Assembly (NCBI GenBank): GCA_003557485.1
Contig: PWOI01000210.1
Coordinates: forward strand, 1 to 6,316
Reading direction: 5' to 3'
Source of the DNA: Elusimicrobiota bacterium
GTDB lineage: Bacteria; CG03; SLGR01; PWQF01
Length of the DNA stretch: 6,316 nt
This document shows positions 1 through 6,295 of this stretch, piece by piece. The notes under the pieces were generated by a model. It saw only the letters and a list, made by a program, of their open reading frames with translations, made no database searches and had not been told where the DNA came from. The translations under genes and the position numbers were made by a program. The stretch's first letter is position 1. The number at the start of each line of letters is the position of its first letter.

Positions 1-11
1 ATAAAGCCTTA

Positions 12-1481
12 TTAAGTATTATTATGCTTCCAGTTATCAATTAACTTGGAATATAATATTTTCTGCTCAAGGTCAGCGATCAGGTGAATATTGCCAGAGG
101 CAAGGGCGGTTATGCTGTTCCAGGATAATAGTACAGACAAAATTTCACCCCAGAAAAGCCAGCCTTTTTCCGCATAGGACTTTTTTATTACATTCGTTAT
201 TCGTCTTAGTTTAATAATAAAACTCAATTTTACCAGGAATATACTGCTCATATTTTCTGAAGTTAAAAAATATGAGTTCTTAAGTCTGAATTTTTTCCTG
301 TGAATGGCCTTTCGCTGAAGTGTATCATCGGAGAGTTCAACTTTGGGGAGCGGCCAATAGAAGATATACAAAGTTGTCAGCGGGTTGAGTTCATTTGCAA
401 AAGACAGAGTCTTTTTGATTGAATCTTTTGTTTCTCCCGGCGCTCCCACAATAACGCTTATATTGCATCCCACTCCGGCATTTTTGAGAAATACGACAGC
501 ATTTTTGATTTGTTCTTTGCTTAACATTTTTCGGTATAAACCGTTTCGTACTCGGTCATCACCGGATTCAACACCCAGGCTGACCATTATGCAGCCTGCT
601 TCCGCAACTGTTTCTGCCCATTCTTTTGTTATGATATCTGCACGGGTTGTGCATACCCAGGGGATTTTTTGACGTAATCCTTCTTTAATGTAAAGATGAC
701 AGAATTCTTTAAGCCACCCGGGATTCATTCCAAATATTTCATCGCTCATAAAGATACTGGTTAAACCGCTATCTTTAAATTTCTCATAGTTTATTGTTAT
801 CTCTTCAATAACTTTTGACGGATCCCTAAGTCTGTAATGTTTTCCGGGAGAAGCCTCCCGCAAAGCTTTATTTGAACAGAAAGTGCAGCTGTAGGGACAT
901 CCCCGCGAGGCCAGATGCCTTAATCCTCCGTTAAAAAAAAGCTCGTTCCGGAAATATCTTTTCATATCCCAGTAACTCCAATCGGGGAAAGAAAAATCAT
1001 CTAAATTATTATGATACGGTCTGAGGTTATTTTTGCAAATTTCGCCTTTGCTGTCTTTATACCAAATCCCTGCTACTTCAGGTCGTCTTCCCTCTGAGAG
1101 ACACCTGAAATACTCGACAGAAGAGACTTCTCCTTCTCCTATGCATATTGCGTCAACTAACGGGCTGGATATAGTCTCTTCAGGCATTAGTGTGGGATGG
1201 ACCCCTCCCCATAAAAACGGCACTCCAGGAAGGTTTTTTCTCAGAATACCCGCGATCAGGAGAGCGGCTCTGTAATTTGCGCTGTTAACCGAGAAAGCTA
1301 TCGCATCAGCCTGGAAGCTCTTTAAAAAGGATAAGGTGTGTTTTTTATAATCATTTTCGTGAAATGTGTAATCAAGCAAAGCAACTTTGTTTTCTTTTGC
1401 GACCGCTGTAATTACATATGAAAAACCTATATTCTGGCCGACTATACCCGATAGGTTAGGATTGATAAACAGTACGTTCAT
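12..1481 (-). CDS. B12-binding-domain radical SAM enzyme (BchE/HpnJ-like architecture)
   Basis: The protein has the two-domain layout of cobalamin-dependent radical SAM enzymes, which methylate, cyclise or rearrange unactivated carbons. Residue numbers are from the ATG. The N-terminus MNVLFINPN opens a Rossmann-type B12-binding domain with a conserved LWGGVHPTLMPEE segment near residues 90-102. I do not see the classical DxHxxG lower-ligand motif, as in many BchE-like members. The radical SAM core follows: SRGCPYSCTFC gives CxxxCxxC at Cys195, Cys199 and Cys202. Downstream are the family-typical SLGVESGDDRV (about 301-311) and VIVGAPGET (about 343-351). The last roughly 110 residues are variable and basic to hydrophobic. 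The ORF can extend to a TTG at 1508, adding nine residues. I prefer the ATG at 1481 because the family usually begins M-x-V-L-x-I-N-P; neither start has a clear Shine-Dalgarno. It has its own promoter and leader. The substrate is unknown. Confidence 0.9.
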   Translation of the reverse strand: MNVLFINPNLSGIVGQNIGFSYVITAVAKENKVALLDYTFHENDYKKHTLSFLKSFQADAIAFSVNSANYRAALLIAGILRKNLPGVPFLWGGVHPTLMPEETISSPLVDAICIGEGEVSSVEYFRCLSEGRRPEVAGIWYKDSKGEICKNNLRPYHNNLDDFSFPDWSYWDMKRYFRNELFFNGGLRHLASRGCPYSCTFCSNKALREASPGKHYRLRDPSKVIEEITINYEKFKDSGLTSIFMSDEIFGMNPGWLKEFCHLYIKEGLRQKIPWVCTTRADIITKEWAETVAEAGCIMVSLGVESGDDRVRNGLYRKMLSKEQIKNAVVFLKNAGVGCNISVIVGAPGETKDSIKKTLSFANELNPLTTLYIFYWPLPKVELSDDTLQRKAIHRKKFRLKNSYFLTSENMSSIFLVKLSFIIKLRRITNVIKKSYAEKGWLFWGEILSVLLSWNSITALASGNIHLIADLEQKILYSKLIDNWKHNNT

Positions 1482-1534
1482 TTTTGAAAAATAAGAATCA
1501 ACTTTCAACGAATTTCTGACAACTATTCAATTTA

Positions 1535-1585
1535 TTAGAGCAGGGAACATATTCTTTTTCCGGCAAAGAGCTGGTTCAGGCTCAT
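1535..1585 (-). CDS. Possible 16-aa leader peptide within the structured leader
   Basis: A short reading frame, ATG to TAA, would encode MSLNQLFAGKRICSLL. A GGGG stretch lies a few bases upstream of its ATG, and a GGGAG lies further upstream, so its ribosome-binding site looks better than that of the downstream B12-type radical SAM gene. The start codon lies inside the 5' arm of a strong hairpin (1562-1589), so translation and folding would compete. It ends 53 bp before the ATG of the radical SAM gene. It could be a regulatory leader peptide or a chance ORF in structured RNA. It shows no similarity I recognise. Confidence 0.2.
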   Translation of the reverse strand: MSLNQLFAGKRICSLL

Positions 1586-1633
1586 TGCCCCGTGCTCCCA
1601 ATTGTACAAGTGTCTTATGGGCGCTATGTTTCC
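1543..1633 (-). ncRNA. Candidate structured 5' leader (three-way junction) upstream of the B12 radical SAM gene
   Basis: On the minus strand three stems can form together. The closing stem pairs GGAAACAT (1633-1626) with ATGTTCC (1550-1544), with one bulged A. The second pairs GCGCCCA (1624-1618) with TGGGAGC (1600-1594), one mismatch. The third pairs GGCAATGAGC (1589-1580) with GCTCTTTGCC (1571-1562), nine of ten pairs around an 8-base loop. The element starts about 14 bases after the predicted transcription start and ends 62 bases before the downstream ATG. It has no U-tract, so it is not an intrinsic terminator. I see no B12-box, TPP, SAM-I or FMN signature. A riboswitch-like role is inference only; pairing was done by eye. 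Confidence 0.4.
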
Positions 1634-1653
1634 AAGGGTTTGATATTATAATA

Positions 1654-1683
1654 AGTATAATAATTTATAGCATATGATGTCAA
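1654..1683 (-). promoter_or_regulatory. Sigma70-type promoter for the B12 radical SAM gene
   Basis: Reading the minus strand, a perfect -35 box TTGACA (1683-1678) is followed after 18 bp by TATACT (1659-1654), five of six matches to TATAAT. Transcription would begin near 1647, giving a leader of about 165 nt before the ATG at 1481. A second hexamer, TATAAT, lies slightly downstream (1650-1645) but is badly spaced from this -35. The promoter lies just past the aminotransferase stop, so the last gene can be expressed separately from the upstream operon. Confidence 0.7.
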
Positions 1684-1722
1684 AAACTTAGCGGAGCAAA
1701 GAATATTTAAAGAGAAGCGGGT

Positions 1723-2640
1723 TTAATCAATTTCCGTTATCCATCCTTCGGGGATATTTGCCCCGGATCCGTTGAGATGGGAAATATAGGCAGTTCTTAT
1801 TTTTTTCGTTATATTTTTCCGTGAGCGTTTTAATCTAGTCGTGTCAATGGAGGCTGCACTGCGAATGCCCCCGGCGGTGCTGGTAAGAAAAACCTCATCA
1901 GCAGTGTACAGATCCTCTTTGGTCATAACCCCGGTTTTACAATCAATACCGCAGGATTCAGCTATGTGAATGACAGTTCTTTTTGTGATGCCGTCTATGG
2001 CTCCGGGGCAGTCAGGGGTTATTAGGCAGTTGTTTTTAAGAATAAAAACGTTTGCGGCGCTTGCTTCTGAAATGTTCCCGTTATCATTCAGAAGAACCGC
2101 TTCTCCGGCGCCAAGGTTCAAGGCTTCTGTTCTTGCCAGCAGGTTAATCAGGTATTTCCCTGAAACTTTTGCGCCAAGCAGAGCCCGGGGCGGGGTGTTT
2201 GCGTAATTCGTGGAAAGAATCAGTTTTTTAGGGGCTTTCATGGAGATAAAATAGGCGCGGCTGTTAAACCTGCGCCCCATCAGGGCAAACCCGGCTTTTT
2301 TTGATCTAACTTTCAACTCCCTGTAGCTACCTCTGCTGAAAATAAGGGGACGTATGTAATAGCTTCCCTTTTTTTGGTTCCTTATAAAGTCTTTTACGTC
2401 AGAACAGGCTTTCTCCTCCGTGAGCGGAACTTTCAGCCCCAGCTTCTCAGCGGAAATAAAAAGCCTGTGTATGTGATCATTCAGACGGAAAATTCTCAGA
2501 GCACCTCCGCTTCTGATGCAAAGAATTCCTTCAAAGGCGCAGAGTCCATACTGAAAAGCCTGTCCGGAAAGGATCTCTCCTGCTCCGGTATTATCCGAAA
2601 ATTCCGGGGTAAGATATATTTGCTTATAGGTTTTTTTCAT
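1723..2640 (-). CDS. Class IV PLP-dependent aminotransferase, branched-chain (IlvE) type
   Basis: This fold-type IV aminotransferase most likely moves amino groups between a branched-chain or other hydrophobic 2-oxo acid and glutamate. Visible family features are FQYGLCAFEG (29-38) in the substrate pocket, LNDHIHRLFISA with phosphate-binding Arg59, and SYYIRPLIF with Tyr95 and Arg97. The PLP lysine is probably Lys158 in GAKVSGKYL. The segment SEASAANVF carries the cofactor-contacting Glu192, followed by DGITKRTV and DEVFLTSTAGGI. Tyr31, Phe36, Arg59, Tyr95 and Arg97 fall at numbers matching E. coli IlvE as I recall it. At 305 aa the length fits the family. The segment between Arg97 and Lys158 is unlike classical IlvE, so a specialised substrate is possible; a D-amino-acid transaminase or aminodeoxychorismate lyase is less likely. 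The ATG overlaps the upstream radical SAM gene by 17 bp, with purine-rich AAGAGAAAG before it, implying translational coupling. Confidence 0.88.
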   Translation of the reverse strand: MKKTYKQIYLTPEFSDNTGAGEILSGQAFQYGLCAFEGILCIRSGGALRIFRLNDHIHRLFISAEKLGLKVPLTEEKACSDVKDFIRNQKKGSYYIRPLIFSRGSYRELKVRSKKAGFALMGRRFNSRAYFISMKAPKKLILSTNYANTPPRALLGAKVSGKYLINLLARTEALNLGAGEAVLLNDNGNISEASAANVFILKNNCLITPDCPGAIDGITKRTVIHIAESCGIDCKTGVMTKEDLYTADEVFLTSTAGGIRSAASIDTTRLKRSRKNITKKIRTAYISHLNGSGANIPEGWITEID

Positions 2641-3685
2641 CTTTCTCTTGTTTAAGTAAACGTTTTTTTTCCTTTATGATATTGGCATAACAGAAGGGGA
2701 GAATCTTGCCGTCCATATAGTAACCGGTATTGCACCTGTCTATTTCATACATGTTGATATCCGTTTCATCCGGCCAGGACCTGACACCGATTTTCAGCAT
2801 GTTTTTATTGTGAGCCCAGGGTTTCGTATCAATGCGGAAAAGCACTTTTTTTACGGCGTTGTATAGAAAATTTATTGCACGGGGCCTTAATAAACCGGAG
2901 AGCCCGCCTGTAAAAGGGAAAGCCGGTGTTTCCGTTCGGTTCTCAGGAGAGGTAATATAAAAATCAAAGAAACAGCTCCGGATTGGAAAAATATTAAACG
3001 GGGAGATACTGTTTATTGTTTTTTTGAATTTGAGCGACCGTTCAAGATCGCGTTTCGTTATAGCCTTATGACGGCACAGGATGTCTAGAATTTCCTCTAC
3101 GCTGTACTTGCGGCTTGCGGCAAACCGCCCAAGCGGAGCTGCTGAACGTATGCGGAGTTCTTTTATGAATTTTCTATGCTGAAAGGCATAGTCGATCAGC
3201 CCGTTAATTTCTTTTTCATTTACTCCCGGCACCAGAAGCACCGATAGAATAATGCGATAGTTCAGGCGCATAAGGTTATTCAAAGCAGCCAGTTTCTTAT
3301 CCAGTAAGGCCTCGCCGTTTATTTTTTTATAAGTATCGTCCGAGAATCCGTTTAATGAGAATGAAACATATCTTAATCCGTTTTGTTTAAGTTTCAGGGC
3401 ATACCGGTAATCCGCCAGCAGGATGCCGTTAGTTATAAGGAAAACCGTATTATTTTGAGAAAACATATTAATTATCTCCGGCAAATCCGACCTTAAGGTA
3501 GGCTCTCCGCCGCAAATGGAAATTATTATTCCCTGAAATTCCTTTGAGATTTGTTCAAGTTTATCTAAAGGGATATCCTTTCCACTGCCTGGAACCCGGT
3601 AGCATATTTCGCAGTCAAGGTTGCATTTAGTAGTGATATCCAGCATCACCTTATCGTATCTGGCGTGTTTGTTTCTAAGTCTCAT
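2624..3685 (-). CDS. Radical SAM enzyme, Tes/MJ0619-like, lacking the N-terminal cysteine module (353 aa)
   Basis: DITTKCNLDCEICYR gives CxxxCxxC at Cys21, Cys25 and Cys28, which binds the catalytic [4Fe-4S] cluster. SICGGEPTLR (57-65) is the SAM-binding GGEP motif, with LITNG (83-87) and SFSLNG (108-113) following in the barrel. Further on are SAAPLGR (181-187) and a single Cys238. The tail, YEIDRC then ILPFCYANII, holds Cys318 and Cys332, resembling the C-x(n)-PFC tail I associate with Tes/MJ0619-type enzymes. It aligns by eye with the neighbouring 469-aa radical SAM enzyme along its length, but begins only about 20 residues before the cluster motif and lacks the CPxC module. The start ATG has only a weak AGG upstream; an in-frame TAA two codons earlier rules out a longer version without a frameshift. 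It overlaps the 33-codon small ORF upstream and the aminotransferase downstream. The substrate is unknown. Confidence 0.85.
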   Translation of the reverse strand: MRLRNKHARYDKVMLDITTKCNLDCEICYRVPGSGKDIPLDKLEQISKEFQGIIISICGGEPTLRSDLPEIINMFSQNNTVFLITNGILLADYRYALKLKQNGLRYVSFSLNGFSDDTYKKINGEALLDKKLAALNNLMRLNYRIILSVLLVPGVNEKEINGLIDYAFQHRKFIKELRIRSAAPLGRFAASRKYSVEEILDILCRHKAITKRDLERSLKFKKTINSISPFNIFPIRSCFFDFYITSPENRTETPAFPFTGGLSGLLRPRAINFLYNAVKKVLFRIDTKPWAHNKNMLKIGVRSWPDETDINMYEIDRCNTGYYMDGKILPFCYANIIKEKKRLLKQEKDEKNL

Positions 3686-3776
3686 ATTTTATAAACCTGT
3701 ACCACCGGGCCGCGATCCTGAAATATCCCGGAAACTTGTGCAAAACAATCTGACAAAATAGCCTAAAATCCTTCAT
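3675..3776 (-). CDS. Candidate 33-aa small protein between the two radical SAM genes
   Basis: An ATG lies 2 bp after the stop of the 469-aa radical SAM gene (TAATAATG context). The frame ends in TAG 11 bp inside the next radical SAM gene, so it fills the gap exactly, as a coupled cistron would. The peptide starts MKDFRLFCQIVLHK and continues FPGYFRIAARWYRFIKYET; it is strongly basic and aromatic, with one cysteine and an amphipathic look. There is no convincing Shine-Dalgarno, so expression would rely on coupling. Alternatives are a chance ORF, or the N-terminus of the downstream radical SAM protein split off by a frameshift. The latter is plausible because related enzymes often have a short basic aromatic helix just before the radical SAM domain. 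A radical SAM substrate peptide is a weaker possibility. Confidence 0.4.
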   Translation of the reverse strand: MKDFRLFCQIVLHKFPGYFRIAARWYRFIKYET

Positions 3777-3778
3777 TA

Positions 3779-5188
3779 TTAATGCTGGTTATGCCGAATC
3801 CCTGTGTTTTTATAACGGTTTAGCAGTTCATCCGTCTTCCGGGTCAGGTGTTTACCGGATAAAGTATGGTTAAAGATAATCTGCCGGACGCATGCGGAAT
3901 ATATCTGATCGCTTTCTGGATTGAAATCCGAGTACAGGTTGCAGGAATTCAGCATATCAAAGTCAATGTTTTCCGCGGTTTGAAAAGTTCCAATTATAAT
4001 ACTTGTAAGCGGAGTCTCTTTCAGAAACGAGATCCCTGTTTTTTTAAGGAGTATCATTTTAATAAAACTGAATGTCAGTTTCCTAAAATTTCTGTTTGTG
4101 AGAAAACCTGCTGAGAACTCTGCCAGAAGAAGAGGAAGAGTGCAGTATCGGAACAGGAAATTACCCGGTTTTTTATTTTTCGGACCGATAAAGATGTTTA
4201 AAAGGCGGTTGATTTTCCTAATGTTAAGAATTTTAGATAAAGGAACAGGCCGGGAATTGTTCCATAATATATAGCATCTAAGTTCACACAAAGGCTGGCT
4301 TATATGGGTTATCTTTTTACTGATTCTTGAAAGCAAATAGTGAAATAGATACGCAAACTCTGTGCAGCTCAGAAAATCTTCAGGCTCAATACCGGTCTGA
4401 GAAGTTATCTGATTCAGTATTTCTGAAGCGGTTGTCGGTTTATGGGGCGGTCGTCTACCTGTTTCCCATACAGGATTAAAGTTGATGATGCGAACAAATC
4501 TGTATTTTCGGGTAAGATGTAGTAGCTCCGATATTTCGCAGAAATTGTTTTCTTTCGTGAGCATAACAAAAAGATATACCGGGATTTTATGCTTACTCAT
4601 ATTTTCTATTACCTGGGTTTTTATCTTGACCATAGGTTCTCCCCGCAGGAACTCATAGGTTCTGTCTTTCAGAGAGTCAAACTGTAAAATAATAAAGTCA
4701 ACCCCTGCTTTTTTTAGCTCAGATGCATATGAATAATCCTGTAGATTTTTTCCGTTGGTAAACAACCCCACCGTATATTTTCTGCGTTTTAACCGTTTAA
4801 TTAAAGAAATAAGATGCCTGGAAGTTGTGGGTTCACCCCCTGAAATGTATATAAGGCGGCCTTTGTAATCGGACAATAAAGAGTCAATTTCTTTGGTGCT
4901 CAGCTCCCTTGCTCTTGTCTCTTTTGCGTGTGCGAAACAGAAAGGACACCTCATATTGCAGTCAGTAGTAAGATTAATTACCAGTCCGGGGTGCTGAAGT
5001 TTGGGCAGCTTCCTAAAACCTGTTATTCTGTTATATATATTTTTCTTGTCCCAGATGTGTTTATGCCTGAAGGTACCGTGCTCCGCGCATTTCTTTTCAA
5101 TAAATACATCCCCATATTCAATAGTTCTGGCGCTGATCACGTTAAGGCAAACAGGACATAAGCTCAGAGTATTTTTCAGTGTAGCCAT
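3779..5188 (-). CDS. Radical SAM enzyme, Tes/MJ0619-like, with N-terminal CPxC...CxxHG module (469 aa)
   Basis: The protein opens with a metal-binding module, LCPVC (Cys11, Cys14) and KKCAEHGTF (Cys34, His37), typical of Tes/MJ0619-type enzymes, where it is thought to hold a rubredoxin-like iron. LTTDCNMRCPFCFAHA supplies CxxxCxxC at Cys77, Cys81 and Cys84. YISGGEPTTS (114-123) is the SAM motif, and LFTNGK (142-147) and LQFDSLKD (168-175) continue the barrel. NPVWETGRRPP (238-248) matches the P-x-x-G-R region of its neighbour. Cys301 and Cys305 (QPLCELRCY) plus Cys416 and Cys433 could bind auxiliary clusters. Characterised relatives couple lipid chains in archaeal tetraether synthesis or methylate the methanopterin precursor; the reaction here cannot be told. 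The tail departs from the usual PFCxYN, reading IYSACVRQII. The ATG at 5188 is the first start after an in-frame TAG at 5222-5224; no clear Shine-Dalgarno is seen. Confidence 0.87.
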   Translation of the reverse strand: MATLKNTLSLCPVCLNVISARTIEYGDVFIEKKCAEHGTFRHKHIWDKKNIYNRITGFRKLPKLQHPGLVINLTTDCNMRCPFCFAHAKETRARELSTKEIDSLLSDYKGRLIYISGGEPTTSRHLISLIKRLKRRKYTVGLFTNGKNLQDYSYASELKKAGVDFIILQFDSLKDRTYEFLRGEPMVKIKTQVIENMSKHKIPVYLFVMLTKENNFCEISELLHLTRKYRFVRIINFNPVWETGRRPPHKPTTASEILNQITSQTGIEPEDFLSCTEFAYLFHYLLSRISKKITHISQPLCELRCYILWNNSRPVPLSKILNIRKINRLLNIFIGPKNKKPGNFLFRYCTLPLLLAEFSAGFLTNRNFRKLTFSFIKMILLKKTGISFLKETPLTSIIIGTFQTAENIDFDMLNSCNLYSDFNPESDQIYSACVRQIIFNHTLSGKHLTRKTDELLNRYKNTGIRHNQH

Positions 5189-5378
5189 ATAAGTAAACGC
5201 ATTTTTTATATCAGGAAACCACTATGCAATAAGAAATGATTTTTTTTTCCTGCCGCCCTGCTGGTTATCATTATTAATACGCATTGCCTAAAGATTTTTA
5301 CTCTTTTTCAGTATTCTGCGGGAAACTTTTTCCGAAATGTAAGCGAGTTAGAGACGGCATTGCTTTTTATTATCCGTG
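5189..5378. other. Intergenic gap between the UbiA-like and long radical SAM genes
   Basis: This 190-bp stretch shows no convincing promoter or terminator on the minus strand. It contains a 9-base A run (minus strand) inside a weak inverted repeat, CAGGAAA and TTTCCTG about 28 bp apart, just before the radical SAM gene. A small GGAAA/TTTCC hairpin also occurs, without a U-tract. Two 20-codon ORFs occur (5222-5284 and 5298-5360), neither with a strong ribosome-binding site. The genes on either side could be co-transcribed through it. Confidence 0.4.
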
Positions 5379-6212
5379 CTATATCCGGTAGAAATATACT
5401 GCAAGTAAAGTGCCAAAAACAATATTGTAATACCTTAACCTGTTTCTTATCACTGGGAAAGAGTTATGCCTGTGAAGCAGCAGGATTATTATAAAAGCAT
5501 AAATAGTTGTAAATAGTGAGAAGAGGATATCAAGTTCTCCTGATACGCTAATCAGCACTGAGTATAAGGCCCATAGCAGAACGGTGATGGCCGAGAGTTT
5601 TTTTGATGAAATATCGCTGTAGGGCCAGTATCGGTCCATAGATTTATGAGAGGCCATATGGATTATTTGAAAAGGGATGATTCCCAGCCAGATATAAATA
5701 GATATAATTATGAAAGAGCTCTGAATGGATTTGTTTATCACCCAGCCTATAGCAAATAGTAGTGTAAATCCTGTAGAGTTTAATATTAAATTGAAGGTTG
5801 GAAACTTTTTCAGGTTGAAACTGTCCGACGAGTACAGATAATTAACAGCGGCGCCTGTAATAAATATCAAGAGAACTGTTTTATTAATAAATGCCGCAAG
5901 CACAAGGGCCGGAACTGGTGCAATAGCAGATGCATACAGGGTGTTTTTTTTTTCTTCAGCCGGCAAATTATCGTCAAAATTAAGATTTAGCGAATATCCG
6001 TGAGCAAGGTAGGAGGCGGCTATAAAAAACATAAATAAAAGACCGCTTACTCTGATCTGTGAAGAACTGAAAATATAACCTAGAAATGCTATACCGGTAT
6101 TGTAATACCAATCCCCGATCCTAAGTGACTTAAGAGTGCTTTTAACACTAAACATAAAATAAGTATATAAAATAATAAGAGTCTTGTCTAACCAAAGTCT
6201 TTTCCAACGCAA
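5379..6212 (-). CDS. UbiA-superfamily-like membrane protein with altered Asp motifs
   Basis: This is an integral membrane protein with about eight or nine predicted helices, the usual number for UbiA-family prenyltransferases, which transfer isoprenyl chains onto aromatic or other acceptors. Numbers are from the TTG. The N-terminal LRIGDWYYNTG resembles the family's first helix. The first Asp-rich motif, normally NDxxDxxxD, is NLNFDDNLP, keeping Asn76, Asp80 and Asp81. YSSDSFNLKKFP (127-138) matches the Tyr-x-Ser...Arg/Lys-Leu-Lys loop. The second motif, normally DxxxD, appears as HMASHKSMDR, with His185, His189 and Asp193. The metal site is therefore partly replaced, so the protein may be a divergent transferase or have another function. 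The TTG at 6212 has AGG six bases upstream; an internal ATG at 6155 (MFSVKSTLK) is a reasonable alternative start that still includes the first helix. It is first in the row of genes. Confidence 0.72.
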   Translation of the reverse strand: MRWKRLWLDKTLIILYTYFMFSVKSTLKSLRIGDWYYNTGIAFLGYIFSSSQIRVSGLLFMFFIAASYLAHGYSLNLNFDDNLPAEEKKNTLYASAIAPVPALVLAAFINKTVLLIFITGAAVNYLYSSDSFNLKKFPTFNLILNSTGFTLLFAIGWVINKSIQSSFIIISIYIWLGIIPFQIIHMASHKSMDRYWPYSDISSKKLSAITVLLWALYSVLISVSGELDILFSLFTTIYAFIIILLLHRHNSFPVIRNRLRYYNIVFGTLLAVYFYRI

Positions 6213-6227
6213 GATGAGCCTGAAATA

Positions 6228-6250
6228 AGCCCTCTGTAAAATAAAGGGCT
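6228..6250 (-). other. Small hairpin just upstream of the UbiA-like gene
   Basis: AGCCCT and AGGGCT form a perfect six-base-pair stem around an 11-base loop, 15 bp upstream of the TTG start. On the minus strand it is followed by TATTTC, too poor in T for a confident intrinsic terminator. It may be the weak 3' end of a gene beyond the window or part of the leader of the UbiA-like gene. Confidence 0.35.
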
Positions 6251-6253
6251 AAA

Positions 6254-6295
6254 GAGTCATAATGTCTGTATTATGGTAATTGACATGAAAGACTC
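6254..6295. promoter_or_regulatory. Nested dyads upstream of the UbiA-like gene, operator-like
   Basis: Two inverted repeats are nested here. GAGTC (6254-6258) pairs with GACTC (6291-6295), and inside it ATGTC (6262-6266) pairs with GACAT (6282-6286). Separately CATAAT (6258-6263) and ATTATG (6270-6275) form a dyad with a 6-bp spacer. The position upstream of the first gene fits an operator or promoter region. On the minus strand CATAAT could act as a -10 box, but no good -35 accompanies it. No specific regulator can be named. Confidence 0.3.

Noticed and set aside
385-672. Plus-strand ORF of 95 codons antisense to the B12 radical SAM gene
   Set aside because: It lies wholly opposite a gene with clear conserved motifs, and its translation shows no domain or composition of a real protein.
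1543-1633. Cobalamin riboswitch in front of the B12 radical SAM gene
   Set aside because: The leader is too short and lacks anything like the B12 box; only a generic structured leader can be supported.
3866-4114. Plus-strand ORF of 82 codons antisense to the long radical SAM gene
   Set aside because: It is a shadow of the coding strand; no ribosome-binding site or recognisable motif. The same applies to the other plus-strand ORFs opposite the genes.
5222-5284. 20-codon ORF in the same frame as the long radical SAM gene, separated from it by a TAG
   Set aside because: It could suggest stop-codon readthrough, but the peptide is low complexity and lysine-rich, the upstream TTTAGG is a poor and too-close ribosome-binding site, and the radical SAM protein is complete from its own ATG.
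5298-5360. Second 20-codon ORF in the gap after the UbiA-like gene
   Set aside because: ORFs of this length are expected by chance; no clear Shine-Dalgarno and no tight junction with either neighbour.
6214-6224. 11-bp sequence ATGAGCCTGAA shared in inverted orientation with the leader near 1575-1585
   Set aside because: Several matches of this length are expected by chance in a window this size, and the flanks do not match.
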